From Kitasatospora sp. A2-31 (lineage in GTDB: Bacteria; Actinomycetota; Actinomycetes; Streptomycetales; Streptomycetaceae): 64,000 nucleotides of DNA. Position 1 is the first letter of the stretch, and every line of letters starts with the position of its first letter. Location of the stretch: assembly GCF_022288725.1 (NCBI RefSeq), contig NZ_JAKNTA010000005.1:668973-732972 (forward strand), in the 5' to 3' direction. The notes beneath the pieces are model-generated. The model had not been told where the DNA came from and searched no databases. It saw nothing but the letters and a program-made list of their open reading frames with translations. A program made the translations under genes and the position numbers. Shown piece by piece: positions 41,665 to 50,159 of this stretch.

Positions 41665-43938
41665 CTACCTCAGGCCGTTGTCCACCGCGGCCATCAGCTC
41701 ACCGCTCGCGGTGTCCCCGTCGAACGACCAGACCATCGCGCCGGCCAACCCCTGGGACTTGATCCAGGCGGTCTTGCGGGCGATCTCGGTCGGGTCGTCG
41801 TACGTGTAGAGCACCGTCCCGTTGTAGAGGTAGGCGAAGCCGGCCACCGGATCCCGGTAGAGGGTGTAACCGCCGCCCGCGGCCAGGTCCTTGAGCTTGT
41901 GGTAGTCCTCGAAGCCGTTCTCGTAGCTGCCCGGCGCCGGTCCGGTGGCGCTCTGGAAGAGGCCGTTGGTGGTGCCGCGCGGCACGCCCGTCCAGCCGCG
42001 GCCGTAGAACGGGATGCCCAGGGTGAGCTTGCTCTTCGGGGCGCCGCCGTTGACGTACGCGTTGATGGCGATCTCGGAGCTGAACCGGCGGTCCGGGGTG
42101 GACGGGTCGCCGGCCGCGACCTTGAGCGCGGACTGCTGGTTGGTCGTCATCTCCCAGGCGCCGTGGTAGTCGTAGCCCTGGATGGTGGCGAAGTCGAAGG
42201 CGCCGAACAGGCCGGGGACGTCGATGCCCGCGGTGATCTTCGCCGGGTCGGCCGGGAGGAAGGCGCTCAGCGAGTAGTGCTTGCCGGTGGTGGCGCCGAG
42301 CGCGTCCAGCTGGCGCCGGAACTCCTGGGCCAGCAGCGTGTAGTTGGCCTTGTCGGCAGGCCTGAAGACGTTCCCCAGGTGCCCGTCGGAGTTCGGCCAC
42401 TCCCAGTCGAGGTCGATGCCGTCGAAGATGCCGGCCGCACTGCCCGCGCCGCCGCGGCCGTCGATGACCGGCAGGTTGCCCTTGATGTACATGTCGATGC
42501 AGGAGCTGACCAGTGCCTTGCGGGAGGCGTCGGTGGCGGCAGCGTCGGAGAACCACTTGCTGTACGACCAGCCGCCGATCGAGATCTGGATCCGCAGGTT
42601 CGGGTACTTGGCCTTGAGCTGCTTCAGCTGGTTGAAGTTGCCGGCCAGCTTCTGGTCCCAGGTGTCGGTGGTGCCGGCGACCGAGTTGCCGGCGTCCCAG
42701 CCCTTGCCGTAGTCCGCCCAGGCGTCACCGGCGCCGTCGCCCGCGTTGGGGTCGGAGTCGTTCCCGGCCGCCTTGTTGGTGATGAAGCACTGCTTGGTGG
42801 TCGGGTGGATGTTGGCGAAGGCGTAGTTGAGCGTGGTGAGCCGGCCGGCCGAGCCCGAGGTGTCGAGCTTCTTCACGCTGTAGCCGCGGGCGTAGATGCT
42901 CCACTGGGTGAAGTACCCGATCTTCAGCGCCCCGGGGTTGGTGCCGCCCGGCTTGGTCCTTCCGGTCACCGGGCCGGAGGCGGGCGAGACGTTCCCGGCC
43001 GCGTCGCGGGCCCTCACGGTGAAGGTGTAGGAGGTGTCGGGCGCCAGGTTGCCGACCGTGGCGGACGGCGTGGTGACGGTCGCGGCGAGCGCGGTGCCGT
43101 TGTAGACGTCGTAGGCGGTGACGCCGACGTCGTCGGTGCTGGCGGCCCAGCCCAGCGAGATGCTGTTGGCGTCCGAGCCGGTCACGGCGGGTGTGCCGGG
43201 AGTGGTCGGCGGCTGCTTGTCCGGGTCGACCGGCGGCTTGGTCGTGGCGCCCACGGGGCCGGCGGCGGCCGAGCGGTTGCCCGCGGCGTCGAAGGCCTGG
43301 ACGGTGAACTGGTAGGCGGTGCCGGCGGTGAGCCCCTGGACGGTGACCGCGGTGGTGGCGCCGTCCGTGGTGGCCACCTTGGTACCGCCCTGGAACACGT
43401 CGTAGCCGGTGACCGCGACGTTGTCGGTGCTCGCCGTCCAGGAGAGGTCCACGGTGGTCTGGGTGGTGGTCCCGGCCCGGAGGTTGCCCGGCACGCTGGG
43501 CGCGACCACGTCCCCGCCGCCGCCCTCGCACGGCAGGCCGTTCAGCTTGCAGTTGAGCAGGGGCTTGTAGGCGCCCGAGTAGGCGATGTTGAAGCCGAAG
43601 TTGTACGTGCCGCCGGGCGGCAGGCTGCCGGCCCAGCTCGGGTTCTTCACCGTGACGTGCGAGCTCGCCGTGGTGTAGGTCGCGTTCCAGAGCGAGGCGA
43701 CCGTGTTCCCCGGGGGCAGGTCGAACTCCAGCGTCCAGCCGTTGAGCGCCGCGCTGGAGCCGTTGGTGATGGTGTAGCCGCCCTCGTAGCCGGAGCCCCA
43801 GTCGCTGCCCTTGGTGAAGGCCGCGGTGGCGGACCCGGAGACGGCGTGGGCGGTGGCGGCGGGGAGGGTGGCGGCGAGCAGCGGGACGAGCAGGGTCCCG
43901 GCTGCCAGCAGCGGCAGGCTGATCCGACGTCTGCGCAT
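41665..43938 (-). CDS. Secreted GH18 chitinase with CBM2 and two FN3 domains
   Basis: A 757-aa exported enzyme. The signal peptide MRRRRISLPLLAAGTLLVPL ends near ATAHA. Next comes a CBM2-type cellulose/chitin-binding domain (about 33-135, with SDWGSGYEGGYTITNGSS and LNGWTLEFDLP), two fibronectin type III domains (about 150-330, each with VDLSWTAST or ISLGWAAST cores) and a C-terminal GH18 catalytic domain. The catalytic motif FDGIDLDWEWP contains the proton donor Glu513. It hydrolyses chitin outside the cell. A strong hairpin follows the stop, and a DasR-like site lies about 190 nt upstream of the start. Confidence 0.93.
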   Translation of the reverse strand: MRRRRISLPLLAAGTLLVPLLAATLPAATAHAVSGSATAAFTKGSDWGSGYEGGYTITNGSSAALNGWTLEFDLPPGNTVASLWNATYTTASSHVTVKNPSWAGSLPPGGTYNFGFNIAYSGAYKPLLNCKLNGLPCEGGGGDVVAPSVPGNLRAGTTTQTTVDLSWTASTDNVAVTGYDVFQGGTKVATTDGATTAVTVQGLTAGTAYQFTVQAFDAAGNRSAAAGPVGATTKPPVDPDKQPPTTPGTPAVTGSDANSISLGWAASTDDVGVTAYDVYNGTALAATVTTPSATVGNLAPDTSYTFTVRARDAAGNVSPASGPVTGRTKPGGTNPGALKIGYFTQWSIYARGYSVKKLDTSGSAGRLTTLNYAFANIHPTTKQCFITNKAAGNDSDPNAGDGAGDAWADYGKGWDAGNSVAGTTDTWDQKLAGNFNQLKQLKAKYPNLRIQISIGGWSYSKWFSDAAATDASRKALVSSCIDMYIKGNLPVIDGRGGAGSAAGIFDGIDLDWEWPNSDGHLGNVFRPADKANYTLLAQEFRRQLDALGATTGKHYSLSAFLPADPAKITAGIDVPGLFGAFDFATIQGYDYHGAWEMTTNQQSALKVAAGDPSTPDRRFSSEIAINAYVNGGAPKSKLTLGIPFYGRGWTGVPRGTTNGLFQSATGPAPGSYENGFEDYHKLKDLAAGGGYTLYRDPVAGFAYLYNGTVLYTYDDPTEIARKTAWIKSQGLAGAMVWSFDGDTASGELMAAVDNGLR

Positions 43939-44123
43939 GGATGTGGCTCCTGTCCTGGGGGCCCGGGCAGGCCCGGACGCCCCGTTACCCGTGGGGAGGT
44001 GTCAGGTGCGTGGAGCAGCGTGCTCCGGGCCGTGGAGGCGGCGCGGAACCGGGGACCTCGGGCCGTCGGGGTGCCGCGGAGGATCCTGAGCCGAGGGTAG
44101 GGAGCGGACCGGCAACTGGCAAT

Positions 44124-44137
44124 AGGTCTGTACCACT
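44124..44137 (-). promoter_or_regulatory. DasR-responsive-element-like site upstream of the chitinase
   Basis: On the minus strand AGTGGTACAGACCT keeps the TGGT-NN-AGACC core of the Streptomyces dre consensus (ACTGGTCTAGACCACT). DasR represses chitin genes until glucosamine-6-phosphate appears. It is about 190 nt upstream of the chitinase start, a plausible promoter position in this lower-GC stretch. Confidence 0.6.
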
Positions 44138-44198
44138 TGGCAGTCGGGTCGGGTCGGGTCGGGCCGGGTCGCGTCCGGCCGGTCGGGGCCGGGTGGGT

Positions 44199-44259
44199 GG
44201 TGGAACGACGGTGCCGGGCCCGACGAGCGTGTCGTCGGGCCCGGCACCGTCGTTCCACC
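44199..44259. terminator. Very long perfect hairpin (28-bp stem)
   Basis: Positions 44199..44226 and 44232..44259 are exact complements around a 5-nt loop. It is 8 nt beyond the stop of the DFNPFAP-repeat protein on the minus strand and also insulates the chitinase promoter. Confidence 0.9.
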
Positions 44260-44267
44260 GTCACGCC

Positions 44268-46262
44268 CTAGCCGAACGGGCTGTTCTCGGGGGAGGCGGC
44301 CGGCGTGGCGGGCGCGGGCGGGGCGAGGGTGTCGGCGGCCATCGGGGCGAAGGGGTTGAAGTCGGGCGGCGGGACCATCACCGGCGTGCCCTTGGGCTTG
44401 CGGTCCGGGTCGTCGGCGGTGTCCTCGGCCGGCGGGGTGACGGTCGGCGCCGGGACGGCCGGCGGGACGGAGGGCGGCGGCGGGACGGGCGCGGACGCCT
44501 GCGGGATCGTGGTGCCGAACGGGTCGCTGTGCGGCTCCGGCACCACCGTGCCGAAGGGATCGGACACGGGGGAGGCGGCCGGCGCGGCGGGCGCGGGCGG
44601 GGCGAGGGTGTCGGCGGCCATCGGGGCGAAGGGGTTGAAGTCGGGCGGCGGGACCATCACCGGCGTGCCCTTGGGGCGGTCGTCCGTCTCCGGGTCGGGC
44701 ACGGTGGTGTCGGTGAGGGTCGGGGCCAGCGGCGCGAAGGGGTTGAAGTCCGGCGGCGGAACCATGACGGGCGTGCCCTCGGGAGCCTGCTCGGAGTCGG
44801 CCGCAGGGCCGTCGTCCGGGACGAGGATCGGCTGGGTGGGGGTCGGCTCGGCGACCGGGGCGAAGGGGTTGAAGTCGGCCGGGGGGACGCGCACCGGCGT
44901 ACCGCGCAGATGCACCGGCAGCGGGGTGGCGTCGGCCGGGGCCGGGTCGGCGAACACCGGGGGCAGCGACGGGACGTCGGTGGTGACCGCGTCCGCCGCA
45001 GCGTCCGGTGCCGCCGGAACGCCGGCCGGTGGCGTCGGGGGGACGGCCGGGGTCGTCGCGGCCGGGGCCGGGTCGGTGAGCTTCCCGGCCACGCCGTCCC
45101 AGCCGAACTGGATGCTCTTCAGCAGCTCGGCGAAGACCCCGGTGTACAGCTCCCAGTCCTGCGCCCGGCCGGTGGCCAGCTGGACGCAGAGCACCGTCAC
45201 GCCGTCGGGCAGCGGGACGAACGCCTCCGCGACCGAGGTGACCGTCCAGCGGCGCTGCCCGTCCGCGGCCAGCGCGGCGGGCACCGGGACGCTGCGGCCC
45301 TCGACCAGGACGGCGGCCGGCCCGGCCGGCAGCAGCACCGTCCAGACCTCGGCGTGCCGGCGCACGGTGGCCAGCTCGGTGGCGAGCCCGGTGATCGGCA
45401 GCGGGTGCCGGGCGAGCGCGACGGTCAGGGTCGCCTCGCTCGGGCGGCCGTCCACCTCGACGGCGCAGACGCCGGCGTAGACCGTGCCGGAGACGGTGAC
45501 GGTGTCGGCCAGTACGGCGGCGACCACCGCGAAGTCCCGGCGCGGGGCCGGGCCGGTGCCGCTGAACAGCTCCTCGGCGACCTCGGCCAGATGGGCGGTC
45601 AGCTCGGTGGCGGCCGCGCCGGTCACCGGGTCGGTGCCCTTGGCGAGGGCCGGGCCGTCCGCGGCCGCCGGGTCGGCGGGCACCGTGCGTGCGGAGACAC
45701 CGGGCGGGCCGCCCGGGGAGGTCAGCGGGTGGAAGCCGGGCGGCACCACCAGGCGGACCTCGGCGCCGGCGCCGGTGGCCAGCTCCACGGGCTCCCGGGT
45801 CTGCTGCCCGGCGGCGAGCTCGGCCAGCGCCGGGGCGAACGGCGGGCGCAGCTTGGGGTCGGCGGGCTCGCCGGTGACCGGCAGCTCGAACAGGGCGGCC
45901 GTCGCCGTGCCGCGGTCGGCCACGGTGCCGCGCACCGCGCCGCCGCCGAAGCGGGCGAGCAGCGCGTCGGCGACCGACGCGGAGAGCGGGGCACCGGTGC
46001 CGGGACGGGCGGTGCCGGCGGTGACCACGGTGCCGAGCCGGTCGACGGCGTCGTGCACCGGGCCGTTGGGCGCCAGCCGCAGGTTGAACAGGGTCTCGGC
46101 GGCGGGGTGCGTGCCGGGCCGCAGCGCGGTCAGCGAGGCCGCCGGATGGCGCGAGGTGTGCGGCTCGAAGAGGGCGTCCACGAGGGCGCCGAGCGTCGCG
46201 GAGACCTGCTCCGCGGCGGCGAAGGCGTTGGCCTCCGCCGTGAACTGGCCGTCCTGGGTCAA
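44268..46262 (-). CDS. Unrecognised protein with four DFNPFAP repeats
   Basis: A 664-aa protein I do not recognise. Residues about 1-390 look like a folded, mostly alpha/beta region (for example WTVLLPAGPAAVLVEGR, TVLCVQLATGRAQDWELYTGVF, AELLKSIQFGW). The remainder is a Pro/Ala/Asp-rich tail holding four copies of a repeat of the form GTPVMVPPPDFNPFAP (first copy GTPVRVPPADFNPFAP), with NPFAP-like ends also at DPFGT and NSPFG. No signal peptide or membrane helix is visible. The tail may be a flexible ligand or docking array. At DNA level 44291..44396 and 44570..44675 differ at one base. The TTG at 46262 with GGGGG upstream is the chosen start and is uncertain. Confidence 0.7.
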   Translation of the reverse strand: MTQDGQFTAEANAFAAAEQVSATLGALVDALFEPHTSRHPAASLTALRPGTHPAAETLFNLRLAPNGPVHDAVDRLGTVVTAGTARPGTGAPLSASVADALLARFGGGAVRGTVADRGTATAALFELPVTGEPADPKLRPPFAPALAELAAGQQTREPVELATGAGAEVRLVVPPGFHPLTSPGGPPGVSARTVPADPAAADGPALAKGTDPVTGAAATELTAHLAEVAEELFSGTGPAPRRDFAVVAAVLADTVTVSGTVYAGVCAVEVDGRPSEATLTVALARHPLPITGLATELATVRRHAEVWTVLLPAGPAAVLVEGRSVPVPAALAADGQRRWTVTSVAEAFVPLPDGVTVLCVQLATGRAQDWELYTGVFAELLKSIQFGWDGVAGKLTDPAPAATTPAVPPTPPAGVPAAPDAAADAVTTDVPSLPPVFADPAPADATPLPVHLRGTPVRVPPADFNPFAPVAEPTPTQPILVPDDGPAADSEQAPEGTPVMVPPPDFNPFAPLAPTLTDTTVPDPETDDRPKGTPVMVPPPDFNPFAPMAADTLAPPAPAAPAASPVSDPFGTVVPEPHSDPFGTTIPQASAPVPPPPSVPPAVPAPTVTPPAEDTADDPDRKPKGTPVMVPPPDFNPFAPMAADTLAPPAPATPAASPENSPFG

Positions 46263-46455
46263 CTGATGAGCCCCCGCTCTGCGCGTGCCTTCGGTGGTCC
46301 GGTGGTTCGGGCACGCGCTCGACCGGCATGCCGTCAGATCCGTGCACATTCCTATCAGAGGGCGCTGTCGGCGCAGAACCGGTGGCCCGTCAGACGGCAC
46401 GGTCCGGGCAGGCCCGGTCCCGGGCCGGCGAGGTGCCCGCCGGGGCCGGCGTCCG

Positions 46456-47376
46456 TCAGGCCGTACCCGGTCCGGACGGCTGCCCGGCCTCCGCGGCCGG
46501 TTCCGGTGTGGCGGGCGGGGGCACGACGGCCAGGGCGGTGACCGCCTCGGCGATGCCCGGGACGGTGAAGAGCCCGGCGAGGTCCCGTACCAGCCGCCCG
46601 GTCGGGCCCTCGGGGCGCTCGCCGGCGAAGAACCCGGCCAGTTCGACGGCCAGTGCGGGCTCCCGGGCGGCGGTCAGGGTGAGCGAGGCCACGAACTCCT
46701 GGACCAACTGGAGCTGCAACTGCTCCAGCGGCAGCGAGCGCTCGGCCAGCCACTCCAGCGAGGTGATCTCGGCGTTGGCGATCCAGGCCCGCACGGTCAG
46801 CCGCAGGCCCGGGCTGGGGGAGGGGACGGCCAGGTGGGACAGGATCTGCTCGTGCGCGGCCTGCCGGACCTCGTCGATCACCGCGGACGTCCCGGCGCTG
46901 GCGGCCACCGAGCCGCCGCGCAGCAGCGCGGCGAAGCCGGGGCCGTGGCTCTGCACGAAGTCCAGGTAGCGGCCCATCACCCGGTAGAGGCGCTCGGAGA
47001 GCGGGCCCTCGGCCGGTTCCTCGAACCGGGCGGCCAGCTCACGGCCGGCCCGGCGCAGCGACTCCTCGTACAGCGCCTGCTTGCCCGGGAAGTAGTGGTA
47101 CACCAGCGGTCGGGAGGCGCCGGCGGCGGCCGCGATGTCGTCGATCGACACCTCCTCCGGCGGGTGGCAGCTGAACAGCTCCAGGGCGACCGTGATCAGT
47201 TGCTCGCGCCGCTCGTCCACGCTGAGCCGCCGCCGCGGCCGTTCGCCGCCCCGGTCCGCGCGGGCGGCGGTCTTGCCGGCGGGCGTGCCGGCGGCCGCTC
47301 CGGAGGCCTTGGCGGCGGCCGGGCCGCGGTCGGTGCGCGCGGACGGGGGCGTGGCCGACGGCGTACGGGAAACCAT
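46456..47376 (-). CDS. TetR family transcriptional regulator
   Basis: A 306-aa TetR protein with a long Ala/Arg/Pro-rich N-terminus (about 50 residues). The DNA-binding domain follows: RREQLITVALELFSCHPPEEVSIDDIAAAAGASRPLVYHYFPGKQALYEESL, a textbook TetR helix-turn-helix in which SRPLVYHYF is the recognition helix. The ligand domain and a Pro/Ala tail follow. The ATG at 47376 has AGGGTGA upstream. Targets are unknown; it may act on the adjacent repeat-protein gene or on itself. Confidence 0.88.
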   Translation of the reverse strand: MVSRTPSATPPSARTDRGPAAAKASGAAAGTPAGKTAARADRGGERPRRRLSVDERREQLITVALELFSCHPPEEVSIDDIAAAAGASRPLVYHYFPGKQALYEESLRRAGRELAARFEEPAEGPLSERLYRVMGRYLDFVQSHGPGFAALLRGGSVAASAGTSAVIDEVRQAAHEQILSHLAVPSPSPGLRLTVRAWIANAEITSLEWLAERSLPLEQLQLQLVQEFVASLTLTAAREPALAVELAGFFAGERPEGPTGRLVRDLAGLFTVPGIAEAVTALAVVPPPATPEPAAEAGQPSGPGTA

Positions 47377-47447
47377 GCGCGTCACCCTATCCGTCCGGGC
47401 CCCGGCCGGTGGATCTTGGCCGCGGGCCGGCGTCACCGGCCCGCGCG

Positions 47448-47510
47448 GCGTCACCCGGCCCGGTCGGCCGGCGTCACCCGCCCGCCCCGCGTCACCCGGC
47501 CCGGTCGGCC
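47448..47510. repeat. 22-bp direct repeat at the 3' end of the Nudix gene
   Basis: GCGTCACCCGGCCCGGTCGG plus CC occurs at 47448..47469 and 47489..47510. The second copy contains the Nudix stop codon and last residues; the first lies downstream of it. Confidence 0.8.
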
Positions 47511-48010
47511 TGCCAGGCGCGGTAGCGCCGGTACGCCTCCAGCCCGTCCGGGACGAAGGTGTCGCGGGCGAGTCGCTCGTCCAGCTCGGCGGGGGTGAGC
47601 CAGGCGTGCCAGGCCACCTCGGACTCCTGCGGCGCGACCGGGCCGTCCCACTTGGCCTCGTGGACGTCGCACCACCAGGAGAGCCGGTCCCGTCGGAAGA
47701 GGAACCTGAACAGCGGGCGGGGCTCGACCCCGCTCACCCCCAGCTCCTCCTCGGCCTCCCGGACGGCGGCGCTCGCGTACGTCTCGCCGGCGCCCACCAC
47801 GCCGCCCACGAACATGTCGTACGCGCCGGGGGCGAACAGCTTGGTGTCGGTCCGCCGGTGGACGAAGAGCCGCCCGGCGGGGTCGCGGACCAGGATGAAG
47901 ACGCAGCGGTGCGTCAGCCCGTCCCGGTACACCTCCCCGCGCGGCGCGGTCCCGATCACCCGGTCGTGTTCGTCGACGACGTCCAGCAGCTCTTCGGCAG
48001 GGTTGGTCAT
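47492..48010 (-). CDS. Nudix hydrolase (YfcD/IDI-like)
   Basis: A 172-aa single-domain hydrolase. The Nudix box GX5EX7REUXEEXGU is complete in GGVVGAGETYASAAVREAEEELGV (residues about 70-93). The N-terminus DVVDEHDRVIGTAPRGEVYRDGLTHRC is the lead seen in the YfcD group, which is related to IPP isomerase. It hydrolyses a nucleoside-diphosphate-type substrate; which one is not known. The isomerase catalytic motif CCGHP is absent, so it is not a second idi. ATG at 48010; the ribosome site is weak. Confidence 0.85.
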   Translation of the reverse strand: MTNPAEELLDVVDEHDRVIGTAPRGEVYRDGLTHRCVFILVRDPAGRLFVHRRTDTKLFAPGAYDMFVGGVVGAGETYASAAVREAEEELGVSGVEPRPLFRFLFRRDRLSWWCDVHEAKWDGPVAPQESEVAWHAWLTPAELDERLARDTFVPDGLEAYRRYRAWQADRAG

Positions 48011-48160
48011 GACCGACAGGTTAGGGTTTCCGAGCCGGTTCGAACGGTTCGAACGGCACCGAAGCCCCCGGCCGATCCGGATCGTTCCCATGACTCGGGG
48101 GCGGGCCCATCGGGCGGCGCGGGCACGGGACGACGGTCGGACGGGACAGGACGGCACGCG

Positions 48161-49384
48161 GTGGTGGAGATCCGGGGCGAGACGGCCGAGGGCTTCGAGC
48201 CGGTACGGGAGGCCTTCGCGCGCAACTTCCGCGAGTACGGAGAGCTGGGCGCGGCCTTCGCGCTCTACCTGCGCGGCCGCAGGGTGGTCGACCTGTGGGC
48301 CGGTGACGCCCGTCCCGAGGTCGGCGGGCGGCCCGCGCCGGCCGTGCCGTGGACGGCCGACACCGCGCAGGTGCTGCGCTCGGTCACCAAGGGCCTCACC
48401 GCGACCACCGCGCTGCTGCTGGCCGAGCGCGGGCAGCTCGACCTGGACGCGCCGGTCGCCTCGTACTGGCCGGAGTTCAAGGCGGCCGGCAAGGACCGGG
48501 TGCCGGTGCGCTGGCTGCTCTCGCACCAGGCCGGGGTGCCCGCGCTCGACGTGCCGTTGCGCCTGGAGGACGTGCTCACCTGGGAGCGGGCGGCGGCCGC
48601 CGTCGCCGCCCAGGCGCCCGCCTGGGAGCCGGGCACCGCACACGGCTACCACCCGTACACCTTCGGCTGGCTGGTCGGTGAGGTGGTCCGGCGGGTCAGC
48701 GGGCGGACGATCGGCCGCTACTTCGCCGAGGAGATCGCCCGGCCGCTCGGCCTGGACCTGTGGATCGGCCTGCCGGCCGGTGCCGCGCCCCGGGTCGGCC
48801 GGCTGGTGGACCTGCCCGCGCCGGAGGGCGCCCGGACCGGGCCGGGCGGGCTGCGGCTGCGCCCCAAGCAATCCGTGCGGGACGCCTACCAGGACCCGAC
48901 CTCGCTGACCGCCCGCGCCTTCGCCTCGGTCCGCCCCGGCGTGGACCTCAACGATCCCGCGGTGCAGGCCGCCGAGATCCCCGGTGCGGGCGGGATCGGC
49001 ACCGCCCGGTCGGTCGCGCGCTTCTACGCGGCGCTGATCGGCGCGGCGGACCGGCACGGCGGGGCGCCCGGCGAGACGCACCCGCCGCTGCTCGGGGCGG
49101 AGCTGCTGGCCCGCGCGGTCGGACCGGTGGTCAGCGGGCCGGACCGGGTGCTGATCGTCAACTCGACCTTCGGCCTCGGCTACTTCCGGCACAGCCCGAC
49201 CGCGCTGATGGCCTCGCCGGCGAGCTTCGGCCACCCGGGGCGGGGCGGGTCGCTCGGCTTCGCCGACCCCGACCTCGGGATCGGCTTCGGCTACGTCACC
49301 AACGGCATGCAGCCCGGTGTGACGGGGGACGTCCGCTCCCGCAACCTGATCCGCGCGGTCCGCGGCTGCCTCGGACTCACCTGA
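48161..49384 (+). CDS. Serine beta-lactamase-fold esterase (EstB-like)
   Basis: A 407-aa class C beta-lactamase-type hydrolase. The catalytic SxxK is Ser-Val-Thr-Lys in VLRSVTKGLTA (residue about 70); a Tyr in HGYHPYTFGWLVGE fits the second motif; the third is FGHPGRGGSLGFADPD (HxG type), which is typical of esterases/D-aminopeptidase-like members rather than of true beta-lactamases. No signal peptide is seen, so it is probably cytosolic and acts on esters of small molecules. It starts at one of two adjacent GTG codons (48161/48164) and is divergent from the Nudix gene. Confidence 0.85.
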   Translation: MVEIRGETAEGFEPVREAFARNFREYGELGAAFALYLRGRRVVDLWAGDARPEVGGRPAPAVPWTADTAQVLRSVTKGLTATTALLLAERGQLDLDAPVASYWPEFKAAGKDRVPVRWLLSHQAGVPALDVPLRLEDVLTWERAAAAVAAQAPAWEPGTAHGYHPYTFGWLVGEVVRRVSGRTIGRYFAEEIARPLGLDLWIGLPAGAAPRVGRLVDLPAPEGARTGPGGLRLRPKQSVRDAYQDPTSLTARAFASVRPGVDLNDPAVQAAEIPGAGGIGTARSVARFYAALIGAADRHGGAPGETHPPLLGAELLARAVGPVVSGPDRVLIVNSTFGLGYFRHSPTALMASPASFGHPGRGGSLGFADPDLGIGFGYVTNGMQPGVTGDVRSRNLIRAVRGCLGLT

Positions 49385-49526
49385 CGTTCTCCGGGGAGGA
49401 GCCCACCCCACGGTGTGCGGCCGGCTCGTGAGCCCGCCGCACTCCGCGGGTGCTCGGACGGGGAGACCCGTCGGGCACGGGGCGGCCCGGGCGGGGCTCG
49501 CGGCCCGAGACGGGCCCGGGAGGCCG

Positions 49527-49850
49527 TCAGGCCTGGCCGGTCTCGAAGCGGCTGATCTTGCCGCCGTCGACGGTGAAGCGCCACGCGGTGCGCATCTCGC
49601 CCCAGGTGTCGTTCCGGTAGTTGGCGACCAGCGCGTGTCCGTTCTGGGACTCGGACTGGACGTCCAGGTGGCCGCTGCTGGAGAAGATCTCCCGCTCGGT
49701 CCAGTCCTCGACGTTCCGGTCCGAGCCGTCGTCGGACATCGTGGCGTCGGGGGTGAGCGCGTCGAAGAAGGCGGTCCGGTCGCCGGCGTTGAGCGCGGTG
49801 ACGAAGGCGCGGACGGCCGGGTCGGTGAGCTTGGCGGTGGCGATGGTCAT
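49527..49850 (-). CDS. NTF2-like/SnoaL-type small protein
   Basis: A 107-aa protein of the nuclear transport factor 2 fold. The pattern DPAVRAFVTALNAGDRTAFFDALTPDATMSDDG followed by MRTAWRFTVDGGKISRFETGQ is typical. Such proteins are cyclases, isomerases or ligand binders; the catalytic residues of polyketide cyclases cannot be assigned. ATG at 49850 with AGGGAGA at 6 nt. It stands alone between convergent and divergent neighbours. Confidence 0.78.
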   Translation of the reverse strand: MTIATAKLTDPAVRAFVTALNAGDRTAFFDALTPDATMSDDGSDRNVEDWTEREIFSSSGHLDVQSESQNGHALVANYRNDTWGEMRTAWRFTVDGGKISRFETGQA

Positions 49851-50159
49851 GCGGGTCTCCCTGGAACGAGAAGGGGTCGGGCCTCCTCCTGTCTAGGGCG
49901 TCGCCCGGGCGTGTCCGGGCGTGTCGGCGGCGTGTCGGCGATTTTCGGCTTTCCTGTGCTTAGATCCCGCTACGGGCGATTTGTCCAGTGACGGAGTCCT
50001 GCGGGCCACGGGGAGTGGTGACGGAGTGGGAAGTCGGCCGGCCCGACTTCCCACTCCGCGATCTCGGACCCGGCGCGACCCGGCGCTCGCCGGCGCGGGG
50101 CGGCTCGGCGGCGGCCGGGGTGGCTCGGCGGTGGCCGGGGTGGCTCGGCGGAACACCGC
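49851..50159. other. Intergenic region with hairpin and repeats
   Basis: About 310 nt. Besides the terminator at 50022..50058 it contains two copies of GGCCGGGGTGGCTCGGCGG just before the aldehyde dehydrogenase stop (50114..50152). The NTF2-like promoter should lie around 49870..49980. No gene is seen. Confidence 0.45.
50022..50058 (-). terminator. Terminator after the aldehyde dehydrogenase gene
   Basis: CGGAGTGGGAAGTCGG (50022..50037) pairs perfectly with CCGACTTCCCACTCCG (50043..50058) around a 5-nt loop, about 100 nt past the stop on the minus strand. Confidence 0.75.

Noticed and set aside
47492..48010. Second IPP isomerase
   Set aside because: The Nudix box is complete but the isomerase Cys motif (CCGHP) is absent.
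48161..49384. True beta-lactamase giving drug resistance
   Set aside because: The third motif is HPGRGG rather than KTG, and no secretion signal is seen; an esterase-type role fits better.
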